Source: Phreatobacter sp. (GTDB taxonomy: Bacteria > Pseudomonadota > Alphaproteobacteria > Rhizobiales > Phreatobacteraceae). Taken from it: 64,000 nucleotides of DNA. Both the position numbers and the translations under genes were made by a program. The stretch is from positions 62,001-126,000 of the forward strand of contig NZ_JALHMP010000009.1 in NCBI RefSeq assembly GCF_022843985.1, in the 5' to 3' direction. This document shows, piece by piece, positions 1 through 11,100 of this stretch (the stretch's first letter is position 1; the number at the start of each line of letters is the position of its first letter). Under the pieces are notes generated by a model. The model ran no database searches. It was not told the origin of the DNA and saw only the letters and a program-made list of their open reading frames with translations.

Positions 1-2121
1 CATGGCCTGTTCCTGGAACAGCGGCACGCCGCAGGTCTTGTTCAGCACCTGGTAGAGCTCGTCCGGCTCCCCGTGCCCGGGAGCCGGCGAGGGATAGACG
101 ACGGGTTCCAAGCCGGCCCGCCGCTTCAGATAGGGATGCACCATGTCGCCCTCGATGGGCCCCGGCCGGACGATGGCGACCTGGATGACGAGGTCGTAGA
201 GATTGCGGGGTTTGAGGCGCGGCAGCATGTTGATCTGCGCCCGGCTCTCCACCTGGAAGACGCCGATGGAATCGCCGCGGCAGAGCATGTCGTAGACGGC
301 GGGGTCGTCGGGCGGCACGTTGAAGAGGTCGAGGTCCGGCCCGCCGGTGGCGCGCAGCAGGCCAAAGGCCTTGCGGATGCAGGTCAGCATGCCCAGCGCG
401 AGGACATCGACCTTCATCAGGCCGAGCGCGTCGATGTCGTCCTTGTCCCATTCGATGAAGGTGCGGTCGGCCATGGCGGCATTGCCGATGGGAACCGTCT
501 CGTCGAGCCGCGCGCCGGTCAGCACGAAGCCGCCGACATGCTGGGAGAGGTGACGCGGAAAGCCGATGAGGCGTTCGGCGAGGCCGACGGCGCGGCGGAT
601 GAGGGGGTTGACCGGGTCGAGCCCGGCCTCGCGGACATAATGGTCGCCGATGGCGGTGCCCCATGAGCCCCAGACCATGCCGGCGAGGCGGCCGGTGACG
701 TCCTCGGTGAGGCCGAGGGCCTTGCCGACCTCGCGGATGGCGCTGCGCGGCCGATAGCTGATGACGGTGGCGGCGATGCCGGCACGCTCGCGGCCGTAGC
801 GGGCATAGATGTGCTGGATGACCTCCTCGCGGCGCTCGTGCTCGAAATCGACGTCGATGTCCGGCGGCTCGCGCCGTTCGGATGAGATGAAGCGGGCGAA
901 GAGCAGGTCGTGGTCGTTGGGGTCCACCGCGGTGATGCCGAGCACGTAGCAGACGGCGGAATTGGCGGCCGAGCCGCGGCCCTGGCAGAGGATGCCCTTG
1001 TCCTCGGCGACGCGGACGATGTCGACGATGGTGAGGAAGTAGCGGGCATAGTCGAGGCTGGCGATGAGGGTGAGCTCTTCGGCGAGGAGCTTCTCGACCT
1101 TCGCCGGCACCGCGCCGCCATAGCGGTGTGCGGCGCGTTCCCAGGTGATCTTTTCCAGCCAGCCCTGCGGCGTCCAGCCGGGCGGCACCGGCTCCTCCGG
1201 ATATTCGTATTTCAGCTCGGCCAGCGAGAAGTCCATGCGGGACAGCAGGTGCTGCGTCTCCACGATGGCCTCGGGGCAGTCGCGGAAGAGCCGCGCCATC
1301 TCGTGCCCCGGTTTCAGGTGGCGCTCGGCATTAGCCGCCAGCCGGAAACCCGCCTCCTCGATGCTGACGCCCTCGCAGATGCAGGTCAGTACGTCCTGCA
1401 GGTCGCGCTGGACGGGGTCGTGGTAGAGCACGTCGTTGACGGCGATCAGCGGCACGCCCGCCGCCTCGCCGAGGCTCCGCAGGCGGAACAGGCGGCGGCG
1501 GTCCTCGCCGTTGCGGCCCATGGTGGCGCCGAGCCAGAGCTGGCCGGGCGCAGCTCCTGCGAGCGCGCCCAGCGGCGCCCCGAGACCCGCTTCGTCCTCG
1601 CCCGGCATCAGGATGAGCAGGAGATCGCGGGTGTCGGCGAGGAGATCGTCGAGGGTGAGCCGGCACTCGCCCTTGCCGCCGCGCAGGTTGCCGGTGGTGA
1701 GGAGCCGGCAGAGCCGCCCCCAGCCCTGCCTGTTGGCCGGATAGGCGATGACCTCGGGCGCGCCGTCGCAGAAGACGAAGCGGGTGCCGACGGCGAGCCG
1801 GAAGCGCTCCGCCGCCGCCTTGAAGGCCTCCGGCGTGAAGCCGAGGGCGCCGGCTTGGGGCATGTCGACCCAGACGAACTCGCCGGGGGAGGAGCCCTCC
1901 TTGACCTTGTCCGGAGGGATGAGGCCGTCGGTCCGGATCTCCTTCAGGAAGGCATGGGCACGCACGACGCCGGCCACCGTGTTGCGGTCGGCGATGCCGA
2001 TTCCGGAATGGCCAAGGGCAAGGGCCGTCAACACCAGGTCGCGGGCGTGGGAGGCGCCGCGCAGGAAGGAGAAATTCGAGTGGGTGGCGAGCTCGGCATA
2101 GGCCGGTTCATGAGAGGCCAT
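1..2121 (-). CDS. dnaE2: Error-prone DNA polymerase DnaE2 (ImuC), partial
   Basis: Catalytic subunit of the ImuA-ImuB-DnaE2 mutasome, a C-family polymerase used for SOS-induced translesion synthesis. The visible 707 codons start with an N-terminal PHP region ([12 protein letters not shown] near the start) and run through the palm, where the metal-binding acidic motif [14 protein letters not shown] is intact, into [10 protein letters not shown] and the [12 protein letters not shown] motif. Full-length homologues are about 1,050-1,100 residues, so roughly a third of the protein lies beyond the left edge. The ATG at 2121 lies 8 bases after the imuB stop codon, so the genes are probably cotranscribed from the LexA-controlled imuA promoter. 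Family assignment is secure; it differs from replicative DnaE1 by context and by the short PHP start. Confidence 0.95.
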   Translation of the reverse strand, partial: MASHEPAYAELATHSNFSFLRGASHARDLVLTALALGHSGIGIADRNTVAGVVRAHAFLKEIRTDGLIPPDKVKEGSSPGEFVWVDMPQAGALGFTPEAFKAAAERFRLAVGTRFVFCDGAPEVIAYPANRQGWGRLCRLLTTGNLRGGKGECRLTLDDLLADTRDLLLILMPGEDEAGLGAPLGALAGAAPGQLWLGATMGRNGEDRRRLFRLRSLGEAAGVPLIAVNDVLYHDPVQRDLQDVLTCICEGVSIEEAGFRLAANAERHLKPGHEMARLFRDCPEAIVETQHLLSRMDFSLAELKYEYPEEPVPPGWTPQGWLEKITWERAAHRYGGAVPAKVEKLLAEELTLIASLDYARYFLTIVDIVRVAEDKGILCQGRGSAANSAVCYVLGITAVDPNDHDLLFARFISSERREPPDIDVDFEHERREEVIQHIYARYGRERAGIAATVISYRPRSAIREVGKALGLTEDVTGRLAGMVWGSWGTAIGDHYVREAGLDPVNPLIRRAVGLAERLIGFPRHLSQHVGGFVLTGARLDETVPIGNAAMADRTFIEWDKDDIDALGLMKVDVLALGMLTCIRKAFGLLRATGGPDLDLFNVPPDDPAVYDMLCRGDSIGVFQVESRAQINMLPRLKPRNLYDLVIQVAIVRPGPIEGDMVHPYLKRRAGLEPVVYPSPAPGHGEPDELYQVLNKTCGVPLFQEQAM

Positions 2122-2129
2122 GGGCTGCC

Positions 2130-3695
2130 TCACGCGAAGAGCCCGTGGACGAACCAGCGCGGCGCGGTGGTCTCGGCGCCGTAGAGGCCCTGGCGGAAGA
2201 CCCAGAAGCGGCGGCCCTCGCGGTCCTCGAGGCAGTAATAGTCGCGCGTCAGGGCGCTCTCGCCGTCGCGCCACCATTCGGTGGCGATGCGCTCGGGGCC
2301 TTCGGCCCGGGCGATCTGGTGGGTGGTGCGGCGCCAGTGGAAGGTTGCTGGCGGCCCGTCCGGCACCTCGGCGAGGGTCTCGATGGGCTGGGGCGGGTCG
2401 AAGAGCTGGAGCGGCCGGGTGAGGGGGCGGGCGACGCGCATGGCCGGCCAGGCCAGCGTGGCGCCGACGGCGATGGCGGGGCGCATCGCCTCGGCCCGTT
2501 CGGGAATGTGGGAGTGGCGGTCGACGAGGCGCACGACGCTGTCGCGGCCGAACCGGGCGACCAGCCGGTCGATGAGGGCGAGGGTCTCGCGGTCGGCCTC
2601 ACCACGGCCGTCGAGCCGCGCCTGGCGCTGGACCTGCGCTTCCGTGCGCAGGACGGCGAGGCGGATGAGATCGAAGCCGAAGCCGGGATCGGAGGGGTCG
2701 TCGATGAGGTGCATCTTCTCGGCGAAGAGGCGGATGAGGGCCGCCCCGTCCCGCGTCGCCTCGCCGGTCTCCACCGCGATGCGACGGACGATGCCGTCGG
2801 TGCGGAAGAAGCTCGCCTCGAAGAGCCGCCCGCCCTCGCCGCGCTCCTCCAGCGTCGTGGCCGCCGTGCCGAGGATAAGGCCAAGTGTGCCGAGGAGGTC
2901 CTCGCGCCGGCCCACCGGCTCGGCGAAACGGCGTTCGACCATGCAGGCCGCCACCGCCCGACGCGGCGTCAGGCGGGTATCCTCGCGGCCGGTGACCCGG
3001 CGCAGCCGCGTCGCCAGCAGCGCTCCGAAACGCGCGACGAGAATATCGAGGGGCCGCTCCGCGACGGCGCCGACGGTCTTCAGCCCGGCGCGGGTCAGCG
3101 CCAGGGCGATGGCGGGGTCGATGCCGAGCGCCGCGACGGGCAGGGGGGCGACCGCTGCAGCCTCGCCGCCCGGCGGCACGCGCTCGCAGGTGGCGTAGCG
3201 GGCGAGGGCGGAGGCCGCTTCCGGTGTGCCGGCGATGGTGGCGCGCGCCGTCAGACCGGCGCCGGCGAGGCGCCGCAGGAGATCGCTGCGCAGCGCCGCC
3301 TCGCCGCCGAAGAGATGGGCGCAGCCGGTGATATCGAGGACGAATCCCTCCGGCAGTTCCAGCGCCACGAGCGGCGTGTAGCGGTCGGCGGCGTCGGCGA
3401 GGCGTTCGAGGAAACGGCGGTCGGCGTCGCGGTCGTGCCCGATCGCCACCAGGGCGGGGATGCAGGCGCGGGCGTCGGCGAGCTTCTGCCCCGGGGCGAG
3501 GCCGAGGGCGCGCGCCTTCGCGTCGACGGCGGTGACGAGCAGGGCACCGCCGACCTTCTCGGTGAGAACGAGCGGGGCCTCATCCGGCGCGCCGGAGGGG
3601 CAGGGCGGGCGCTTGCGGCGCAGCCGCTCCGTCGCCAGGAAGGGCATCCAGACGGCGAGGTAGCGCCGCCCGCTCGCGGAAACGGCGGTGTTCAC
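2130..3695 (-). CDS. imuB: ImuB, Y-family polymerase-like mutasome subunit
   Basis: Bridging subunit that links ImuA, DnaE2 and the beta clamp during translesion synthesis. The protein starts at a GTG giving [19 protein letters not shown] and is about 521 residues. It has the Y-family fold (palm, then helix-hairpin-helix-like region), but [14 protein letters not shown] stands where active polymerases have the first metal-binding Asp, which is the usual ImuB feature of a catalytically inactive polymerase. The start lies inside the end of imuA (116-base overlap), and the frame upstream of it reads as low-complexity Pro/Ser/Arg sequence, so I reject a longer start. An internal ATG ten codons further in (WMPFLATE) is an alternative start. 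The next gene is dnaE2. Confidence 0.93.
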   Translation of the reverse strand: MNTAVSASGRRYLAVWMPFLATERLRRKRPPCPSGAPDEAPLVLTEKVGGALLVTAVDAKARALGLAPGQKLADARACIPALVAIGHDRDADRRFLERLADAADRYTPLVALELPEGFVLDITGCAHLFGGEAALRSDLLRRLAGAGLTARATIAGTPEAASALARYATCERVPPGGEAAAVAPLPVAALGIDPAIALALTRAGLKTVGAVAERPLDILVARFGALLATRLRRVTGREDTRLTPRRAVAACMVERRFAEPVGRREDLLGTLGLILGTAATTLEERGEGGRLFEASFFRTDGIVRRIAVETGEATRDGAALIRLFAEKMHLIDDPSDPGFGFDLIRLAVLRTEAQVQRQARLDGRGEADRETLALIDRLVARFGRDSVVRLVDRHSHIPERAEAMRPAIAVGATLAWPAMRVARPLTRPLQLFDPPQPIETLAEVPDGPPATFHWRRTTHQIARAEGPERIATEWWRDGESALTRDYYCLEDREGRRFWVFRQGLYGAETTAPRWFVHGLFA

Positions 3696-4377
3696 GGTCC
3701 CACTCCATGGGCCAGTCGCGTTGCGGAATGCCCGCCCGGTGGCGCAGCAGGGTGACGAGAAAGGCGGGCAGGCCGGGCAGGCCGCCCTCGCCCGCCTCCG
3801 AGACCAAGGCCCGCACCTGCCAGCGCGACTGGGCGGCGGAGGGGGCGGGCACGCCGGCGGTGCGGGTGGCGACGAGGGTGACGCCGCTCGCGGCGGCGGC
3901 CAGCGACAGGCGCCGGCTCGCGGTGAGGTCGAGGGCTCTCGGCATGCCCCAGATCTCGGCGAGGACGACGCCGACGGCACCACAACGGACCGCATCATGG
4001 GTCGCCTTCAGCACCGCCTCCGCATCCCGCGCCCGGACGAGGACGAGGCGGCCGGGATCGAGACCGAGGGCGGCAATGCCGTGGCCGTAGGGACGGCCGA
4101 ATTCCTGGTCGAGCATGCGCTGGCGGATCCAGACCACGGGCGCGGAGGGGGCTGCCCGCAGCGCCAGGCCGAGGGCGAAGCCGGTGGCGGAAGGGCCATG
4201 GGCCGGGCTCGCGGCGAAGATCTCGTGCAGGGCCGCGCGGGCGAGCCCGCCGCCGAGCAGGGCGTCGAGCCCCGGCGGCCCGAGGGAGACATGCGGCGAC
4301 GCAGAAGGCATGGCCCCCCGCTCCAGACGCGCAAGGGTACCCTTCAGCGCCGCAAGGGTATCGCGGTGCACGGTCAT
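3580..4377 (-). CDS. imuA: ImuA, RecA/SulA-like SOS mutagenesis protein
   Basis: First gene of the imuA-imuB-dnaE2 cassette. The 265-residue product resembles RecA-fold proteins: LGPPGLDALLGGGLARAALHEI is shared with the family's Walker-A-like region, followed by a domain with VVWIRQRMLDQEFGRPYGHG and a DNA-binding-like C-terminus. ImuA lacks a complete P-loop and is thought to modulate RecA and the mutasome. The ATG at 4377 lies 5 bases from a perfect LexA box, so DNA-damage induction is expected. Its last 116 bases overlap the start of imuB in another frame, implying translational coupling. Length and position are typical of alphaproteobacteria. Confidence 0.92.
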   Translation of the reverse strand: MTVHRDTLAALKGTLARLERGAMPSASPHVSLGPPGLDALLGGGLARAALHEIFAASPAHGPSATGFALGLALRAAPSAPVVWIRQRMLDQEFGRPYGHGIAALGLDPGRLVLVRARDAEAVLKATHDAVRCGAVGVVLAEIWGMPRALDLTASRRLSLAAAASGVTLVATRTAGVPAPSAAQSRWQVRALVSEAGEGGLPGLPAFLVTLLRHRAGIPQRDWPMEWDREHRRFRERAALPRRLDALPGDGAAAPQAPALPLRRAG

Positions 4378-4381
4378 GAGT

Positions 4382-4396
4382 GTTCCTGTTTCGTTC
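4382..4396 (-). promoter_or_regulatory. LexA (SOS) box in front of imuA
   Basis: On the plus strand the sequence is GTTC, seven bases, GTTC: an exact match to the alphaproteobacterial LexA direct-repeat site GTTC-N7-GTTC (GAAC-N7-GAAC as read toward imuA). It ends only 5 bases before the imuA start codon, so bound LexA would cover the ribosome-binding region and probably the promoter start. Confidence 0.88.
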
Positions 4397-4574
4397 TATA
4401 AAAGAGAGACTCTCCGGGAGAGAGTCAAGGGACCATCCTCAACCGTGAGGCGAGAGAGGCGGCGGCCGGGCGGTGCCATCCGGCCGGCCCTGAGAGGACG
4501 AGGGAAAAACGAGGCAGACCATCCGGGCCTTGCGTGCAAAGCCCGACGGTGCGGCGTCCTGGACGCCGTCGTCC

Positions 4575-4844
4575 TTAGTGCAGGCGGAATTCAGCGCCCA
4601 CCGCACGCATCTCGGTGGGGCCGATGAGATCCTTGTGCGCCACCGTCACCCGGTAGAGCTTGCCGTCCAGCCTGGCCTGCCAGAAGGCGAGGAAGCGCTT
4701 GAGTTCAGGAAAACGGGGGGCGAGGTCATAGGCCTGCCAGACATATTCCTGGAGGATGGCCGGGTGGTCGGGCAGGCGGTAGAGAATGCCTGCCGTGGTC
4801 AATCCATAGCCCTCGATCTGGCGGGCGAAATCGGCCGATGCCAT
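4575..4844 (-). CDS. usg: Usg family protein
   Basis: An 89-residue protein of the Usg family, small cytosolic alphaproteobacterial proteins often found near tryptophan-biosynthesis genes and without a proven biochemical function. Recognised by GYGLTTAGILYRLPDHP, LQEYVWQAYDLAPRFPEL and the C-terminal half with AHKDLIGPTEMR. The ATG at 4844 is preceded by a strong AAAGGAGGT ribosome-binding site, which is why I prefer it to the in-frame ATG 33 bases upstream. Its neighbours here are the SOS cassette and groESL, not trp genes, so context adds nothing to its function. About 180 bases without any recognisable feature separate it from imuA. Confidence 0.85.
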   Translation of the reverse strand: MASADFARQIEGYGLTTAGILYRLPDHPAILQEYVWQAYDLAPRFPELKRFLAFWQARLDGKLYRVTVAHKDLIGPTEMRAVGAEFRLH

Positions 4845-4939
4845 GCGTGAACCTCCTTTGCCGGACGCGAATCCCATCGCAGCGCAACATCAGCGCCCTG
4901 GCAAGATGTAAGTTCTATTTCTCTATTGAAATCATATTG

Positions 4940-4966
4940 TTAGCACTCGTCTGAAAAAAGTGCTGA
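4940..4966 (+). promoter_or_regulatory. CIRCE element (HrcA operator) of groESL
   Basis: TTAGCACTC, nine bases, then AAGTGCTGA. The left arm is a perfect match to CIRCE (TTAGCACTC-N9-GAGTGCTAA); the right arm matches 7 of 9. HrcA repression of groESL through this element is established in alphaproteobacteria. It lies about 137 bases upstream of the groES start codon, leaving a fairly long leader. Confidence 0.85.
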
Positions 4967-5102
4967 CAGGGGCTTGCGGGCGAAAATGACCTTTCCTACC
5001 TCATCGCCCGGACGGGATGCCGGAGGCGCTGCGCGACATGTACGCCGGTCCTCGCATCGGGTCCCGGCCCTTCATTACGATGATCAAGATCTGGAGGAAC
5101 TC

Positions 5103-5417
5103 ATGAAGTTTCGGCCACTGCATGACCGCGTCGTCGTCCGGCGCATCGACGCCGAGGAGAAGACCCGCGGCGGCATCATCATTCCCGACACCGCCAAGGA
5201 GAAGCCGCAGGAGGGCGAGGTGGTCGCCGTCGGCCCTGGCGGCCGCAACGAGCGCGGCGAACGCGTGCCGCTCGACGTGAAGGCGGGCGACACCGTCCTC
5301 TTCGGCAAGTGGTCAGGCACCGAAGTGAAGATCGACGGTGTCGACTACCTGATCATGAAGGAGAGCGACATCATGGGCATCGTCGAGGTGTCGGCGAGCC
5401 TGAAGAAGGCTGCCTGA
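5103..5417 (+). CDS. groES: Co-chaperonin GroES (Hsp10)
   Basis: A 104-residue heptameric co-chaperonin that caps GroEL. The sequence has the family start [14 protein letters not shown], the mobile-loop region [19 protein letters not shown], and the roof and C-terminal strands ending in [15 protein letters not shown]. The start at 5103 is set by the family N-terminus and by GGAGGAA about five bases upstream; longer in-frame upstream sequence is not conserved. It is followed after 56 bases by groEL in the same operon, under the CIRCE element at 4940. Confidence 0.98.
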   Translation: MKFRPLHDRVVVRRIDAEEKTRGGIIIPDTAKEKPQEGEVVAVGPGGRNERGERVPLDVKAGDTVLFGKWSGTEVKIDGVDYLIMKESDIMGIVEVSASLKKAA

Positions 5418-5467
5418 CGGGCCTGTCCACGTTTGAACAACCCTCAACGTCTCAATTGAAGGAGTGA

Positions 5468-7102
<1,635 letters not shown>

Positions 7103-7114
7103 GACCGGTCATCG

Positions 7115-7140
7115 CCGCCCCGTTTCCCATGCCGGGGCGG
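7115..7140 (+). terminator. Hairpin after groEL, probable terminator
   Basis: A perfect 8-base-pair stem, CCGCCCCG with CGGGGCGG, around a 10-base loop, 12 bases after the groEL stop. There is no U-run behind it, so it may need Rho or act as a 3' stabiliser. Confidence 0.5.
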
Positions 7141-7312
7141 TCCGGTGCGCGCCGGCCGCAGGGCCAAGTGAGCCAGTCCGAAGACCGGAGACGGGCGTCG
7201 CGGACTTCCGCGGCGCCCGTTCGACTATCCACATGAATCACGGCGACATGCGCAAAATGCCGCATCCTCACTTTTGTCTCAGTCTTGTAACTTCTCTATC
7301 TTAGGAAGTGGT

Positions 7313-8128
7313 ATGGGGATATCGTCTCCCCGTCGCTTCCGGCCTCGCCGTGTCCGCGCCGCGACAGCCTCATCTCTGGCCGGTACGGAGCCGTCGACAG
7401 TGAATGACAGCCACGACGTTGCCACGCGCCCGCCGGCCCGCTCTCATGCCGAGCCGAAGGTGCCAGAAGTCGCTCCACCGGCACTGCGATGGGTTCGCAT
7501 CTGCGCCATTCTTTCGGCCTATGCGCTCATCATCGTCTTGGGCCATTTCGCCGGCCGCTGGCTGCAGCAATATCTCGGTTTCGACGCGTCGAACTTCCAG
7601 GACACGACCGCCCAGACGGTGCTGGTCCTCGGTCTCATCCTGTTCATCGTGATGCTGGCGCTGCCTTTCGTCCCCGGCATCGAGGTCAGCCTGGCGCTCT
7701 TTGCCATCTTCGGGTCGGCGGTCGCGCTGCCGATCTATTTCGCGACGATCGCAGCCTTCGTCCTGTCCTATGCGGCGGGTCGTTTCGTGCCCCTCGCGAG
7801 CCTGTCGCGGTTTTTCGATTATATCGGACTGACTCCCGCCAGTGCCCTCGTCCACCGGCTGGGGGCCATGTCACCGACCGAACGCGTCACGGCGCTCGTG
7901 GAAACCGCGCCGAACAAGCTCGCGCGCCTGCTCGTCAACCATCGCGACCTCGCGCTCATCGCCGCGCTGAACATGCCGGGCAATGCGCTGATCGGCGGCG
8001 GCGGGGGCATTTCCCTGGTCGCCGGCATGAGCGGCATGTTCCGGCCCGACCGCTTTCTGGTCGCCGTCGCCATCGCCGCGCTTCCGATTCCCCTGATCAT
8101 GGTCGTCGCCGGGCATCTTCTGAAGTGA
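7313..8128 (+). CDS. Conserved multi-pass inner-membrane protein
   Basis: About 271 residues from the ATG at 7313 (AGGAAG ribosome-binding site just upstream; an in-frame ATG at 7274 is possible). After a basic, Ser/Pro-rich N-terminus there are four to six hydrophobic segments, for example ILSAYALIIVLGHFAGRWL, VLVLGLILFIVMLALPF and the C-terminal VAVAIAALPIPLIMVVAGHLL. The middle has VPGIEVSLALFAIFGSAVALPIYFA in a pattern reminiscent of SNARE-associated/DedA (VTT-fold) proteins, but I cannot place it firmly in that family. It stands alone between groEL and the convergent tamB. No function is assigned. Confidence 0.7.
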   Translation: MGISSPRRFRPRRVRAATASSLAGTEPSTVNDSHDVATRPPARSHAEPKVPEVAPPALRWVRICAILSAYALIIVLGHFAGRWLQQYLGFDASNFQDTTAQTVLVLGLILFIVMLALPFVPGIEVSLALFAIFGSAVALPIYFATIAAFVLSYAAGRFVPLASLSRFFDYIGLTPASALVHRLGAMSPTERVTALVETAPNKLARLLVNHRDLALIAALNMPGNALIGGGGGISLVAGMSGMFRPDRFLVAVAIAALPIPLIMVVAGHLLK

Positions 8129-8143
8129 ACGATGCCTCCGGTC

Positions 8144-8159
8144 GGCACCCTGCGGTGCC
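8144..8159 (+). terminator. Hairpin shared by two convergent genes
   Basis: GGCACC-CTGC-GGTGCC, a perfect 6-base-pair stem and tetraloop followed on the plus strand by TTAATATT. It lies between the stop of the membrane-protein gene and the stop codon of tamB, so it could end transcription from either side. Confidence 0.45.
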
Positions 8160-11100
8160 TTAATATTCGATCTCGGCCCCGATGCCGGCGGCGGCGCGTC
8201 CGTCGGCTCCGATCTCGGTCTGGATGCGGATGCGGCGGGTCAGGTCGATATCGACGCCCACCGTGCTGTTCTCCGGCCTTGCACCGGTGCGCACGCCAAT
8301 GCGGACCCGCTCGTTGATCGCCCGGGAGACACCGACGGCCGGACCTGAGGCGCCGGTGGTGACGTCAAGATTGTCGACGCCGAGGGCCCGGCGTGTCGCC
8401 TCAAAGGCGTCCGAGCCGCGGCTTCCCGACAGAATGGCGACCGCCTGGGCAAGCTGGATCGCCTGGAAGGGCGAGAGGCCGGCGGCGGCGCGCTGGAACA
8501 GGAGGCGGGAGAGCACCTCGTCCTGCGGCAGGCTCGGCGTTGAGCTCAGGGTGAATTCCGGTTCCGTCGCCCGACCGGTAATGCCGATCGAGGCAGTGAT
8601 GTCGGTGGCGCGCGTCTCGGCGACGAAATCGAGATCGGGGATCAGGTCGCCGCCGCCGAATGTCAGGCGACCCCTGGTGAAGTCCAGCCGCTGGGTGAGC
8701 AGTGACAGGCGTCCGCGCCGCATCTCGAAGGCGCCGTTGGCGCTGACATCGCGGGTGGTGCCGGCAAGGCGCAACTGACCGCCGAGTTCGGCGTCAATGC
8801 CGCGGCCGCGGACGAAGACCCGGCCGGGCGCGTCGAGGACCACGTCGAGCGTGGCATTGAACGGGGCGGTGCCGCGGCGCGTTGCGGCCTTGCGCTGGCG
8901 GGCGATCTGGGCGAGGCGCGCCCGGGTCTGTGGCGGCGCTCCCACATGGCGGGCGTCGCGCAGCGGCTCCGACGTCGAGGGCAGGCGATCGGGAACCCGG
9001 ACCTCGATGGTGGCGACATCGATGCAGCCGGCGAGGCGCGGGGCCGTTGCCAGCGGGCCGGTGACGGCGAGGGCGAGGCTCGCAGTCAATTGCACAACGT
9101 CGCTGGAAATGAGTTCCGCATTGCGGGCGGCGATGCGCAGGTCGGCGGGAAAGCCGCGCAACGGGTCGGCATCGATGCGGCCGGAGACCTGGACCGTGCC
9201 GCCGTTCTTGGCGCGGCCGGTCAGGCGCTCGACCACCATCTCCGTCCCGCGTCCGGTCAGGCGGCCCTCGACGACGGTGAAGGCAATGCCGTTGAGGGGA
9301 TCGGAGAAGGACCCGCCGGACAGCGTCGCGCTGCCCTGAATGTCGGGACGACCGGCGGTGCCGCGCAGCGCCCCGTCGATGGCGAGCCGGCCGGTGACGC
9401 GCTGGCCGGACCCGGCGATCTGGGCATTGGCGAGGGCGGCGTCGAGCGTGCCGCGGACGGTAACGTCAAGGGCGCCTGCTGGCGTCAGCGGTAAGGAGCC
9501 GGCGAGAGAGATGGCGATGGTGCGTCCGCCGGTGATGCGGGCGTCCAGGCTGGCGCGCTCGCCCCGGGCTTCGCCGCGGGCGGTGAGGTCGAGACCCGGG
9601 AGCCCCGCGTCGCGGGTCGCGGGAGCGCTGAAGCCACGCACGGTGGCCTCGAAGGGGCCGCGGGGCGCCGCAGCGGGGCCGCGCAGGGTCGCACTGGCAT
9701 CCAGAGTGCCGCGAAGACCGGTACCAGGCATCAGGATATCAACGGCAGCGAGGGGGACGCGCCGGGCCGCCACCGTGGCGTCAACATCCGTACCAAAGGC
9801 ACCTGACATCTCGATCTCGCCACCCTGCAGGGCGACGACGAGGCGTTCGGTGCGCACCTGTGCTCCCTCGAAGGTGAGTGTTGCCGGCCGGACGAGAGCA
9901 ATGCGCGCGCCCTGGCGCGTGGCGGTGAAGGAGGCGAGGTCGAGCCGGTTCGGCGTGCCCGGCACCAGCCGTCCGGCACTGGCGAGGGCGAAGCCGCGGG
10001 CGCGGGCGGCGAGGCTGAGGGCGGTCGCCTCGGGCGAGCCTTCGGCCTTCAGGGCGATGCGCTCGACGGTCTCGCCGCCGGCAACGAGGCGGTCCAACGT
10101 GGCCTCGCCGTCGAGGCGCGGGCGGCCGAACAGGTCTTCGGCGCGCAGATCAGCGCGCAGGATATTGAGGCTGGCGGCGCCGAAGGCGAGGCGCTGGCCG
10201 TCGCCCGTGACGCTGATCGACTGCCGGCCGCCGCTCGCATCGGCGGTGACCGTGACGCGCAGGCTGCCCGCCAGGCGGGTCAGGACCAGAGGCGAAATGT
10301 CGTCGAGATTACCCGCCGTGACCGCGAGGCGGCCGGCGACGAGCCGGTCCTCGCCCAGCCGGCCCTGGCCCAGCCGGCCCTGGCCATCGGCCGAAACCGA
10401 CCCGAGCCGCGCGTTCAGCCGGTCGAGGACCCAGGCGCTGCCCACCTCGCGGGCCAGGAGGTCGACGGTCAGCGGCTTGCCATCGACATCGCCGCCGGCG
10501 GTGACAGCGAAGGAGGGAGCCGAGCCGAGCCTGCGGGCGTCGACCACCAGCGTGAGATCGTGGACCGGCCGATTCATGGCGCGCAGGCTGGGGGCGGTGA
10601 GGGTCAGCGCCACGGAGGGATCGACCATGTCACCGGTGACGCGGGCATCGGCCCGGGCGGCTCCGGCGAGCTGGCGGTCGACCTGCGACAGATCGGGAAG
10701 GGTGAGCGCCGCGTGCAGGGCGATGCGCCCGTCGCCCAGCGTGCCGTCAAGGCCGGCGGTGACATGGCGGCCGGCGAGCGACACGCCCTCCAGGGTCATC
10801 ACCTCGCGGCGGCGGATGATAGTGCCCGCGAGCGTCGCCTCGCGGCCGACGAGACGGTCGGCGAGAGGATCGCCGAGGGCGAGGCCGGTGGCGCGGCCGT
10901 TGAGCAGGGCGCGGGTCAGGCCCGCGGAGGGATCGCCGGAGAGGGTTGCGGCGACATAGCCCTGGCCGGCGAGCGGCCGGCCGGCGAGGCGTGAGAAGGC
11001 GGCGAGCCTGAGGATGTCGGCCTGGATCTGGCCGTCAAGAACCTTCGCGCCGGTGCGTCCGGTGAAGGCCAGCCGGACATGGGGCGAGGTGACGGTGAAG

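Noticed and set aside
8..22. Palindrome CTGTTCC-T-GGAACAG similar to the secretion-cluster palindromes
   Set aside because: It lies inside the conserved dnaE2 motif encoding LFQEQ and has a one-base rather than four-base spacer, so it is explained by coding sequence.
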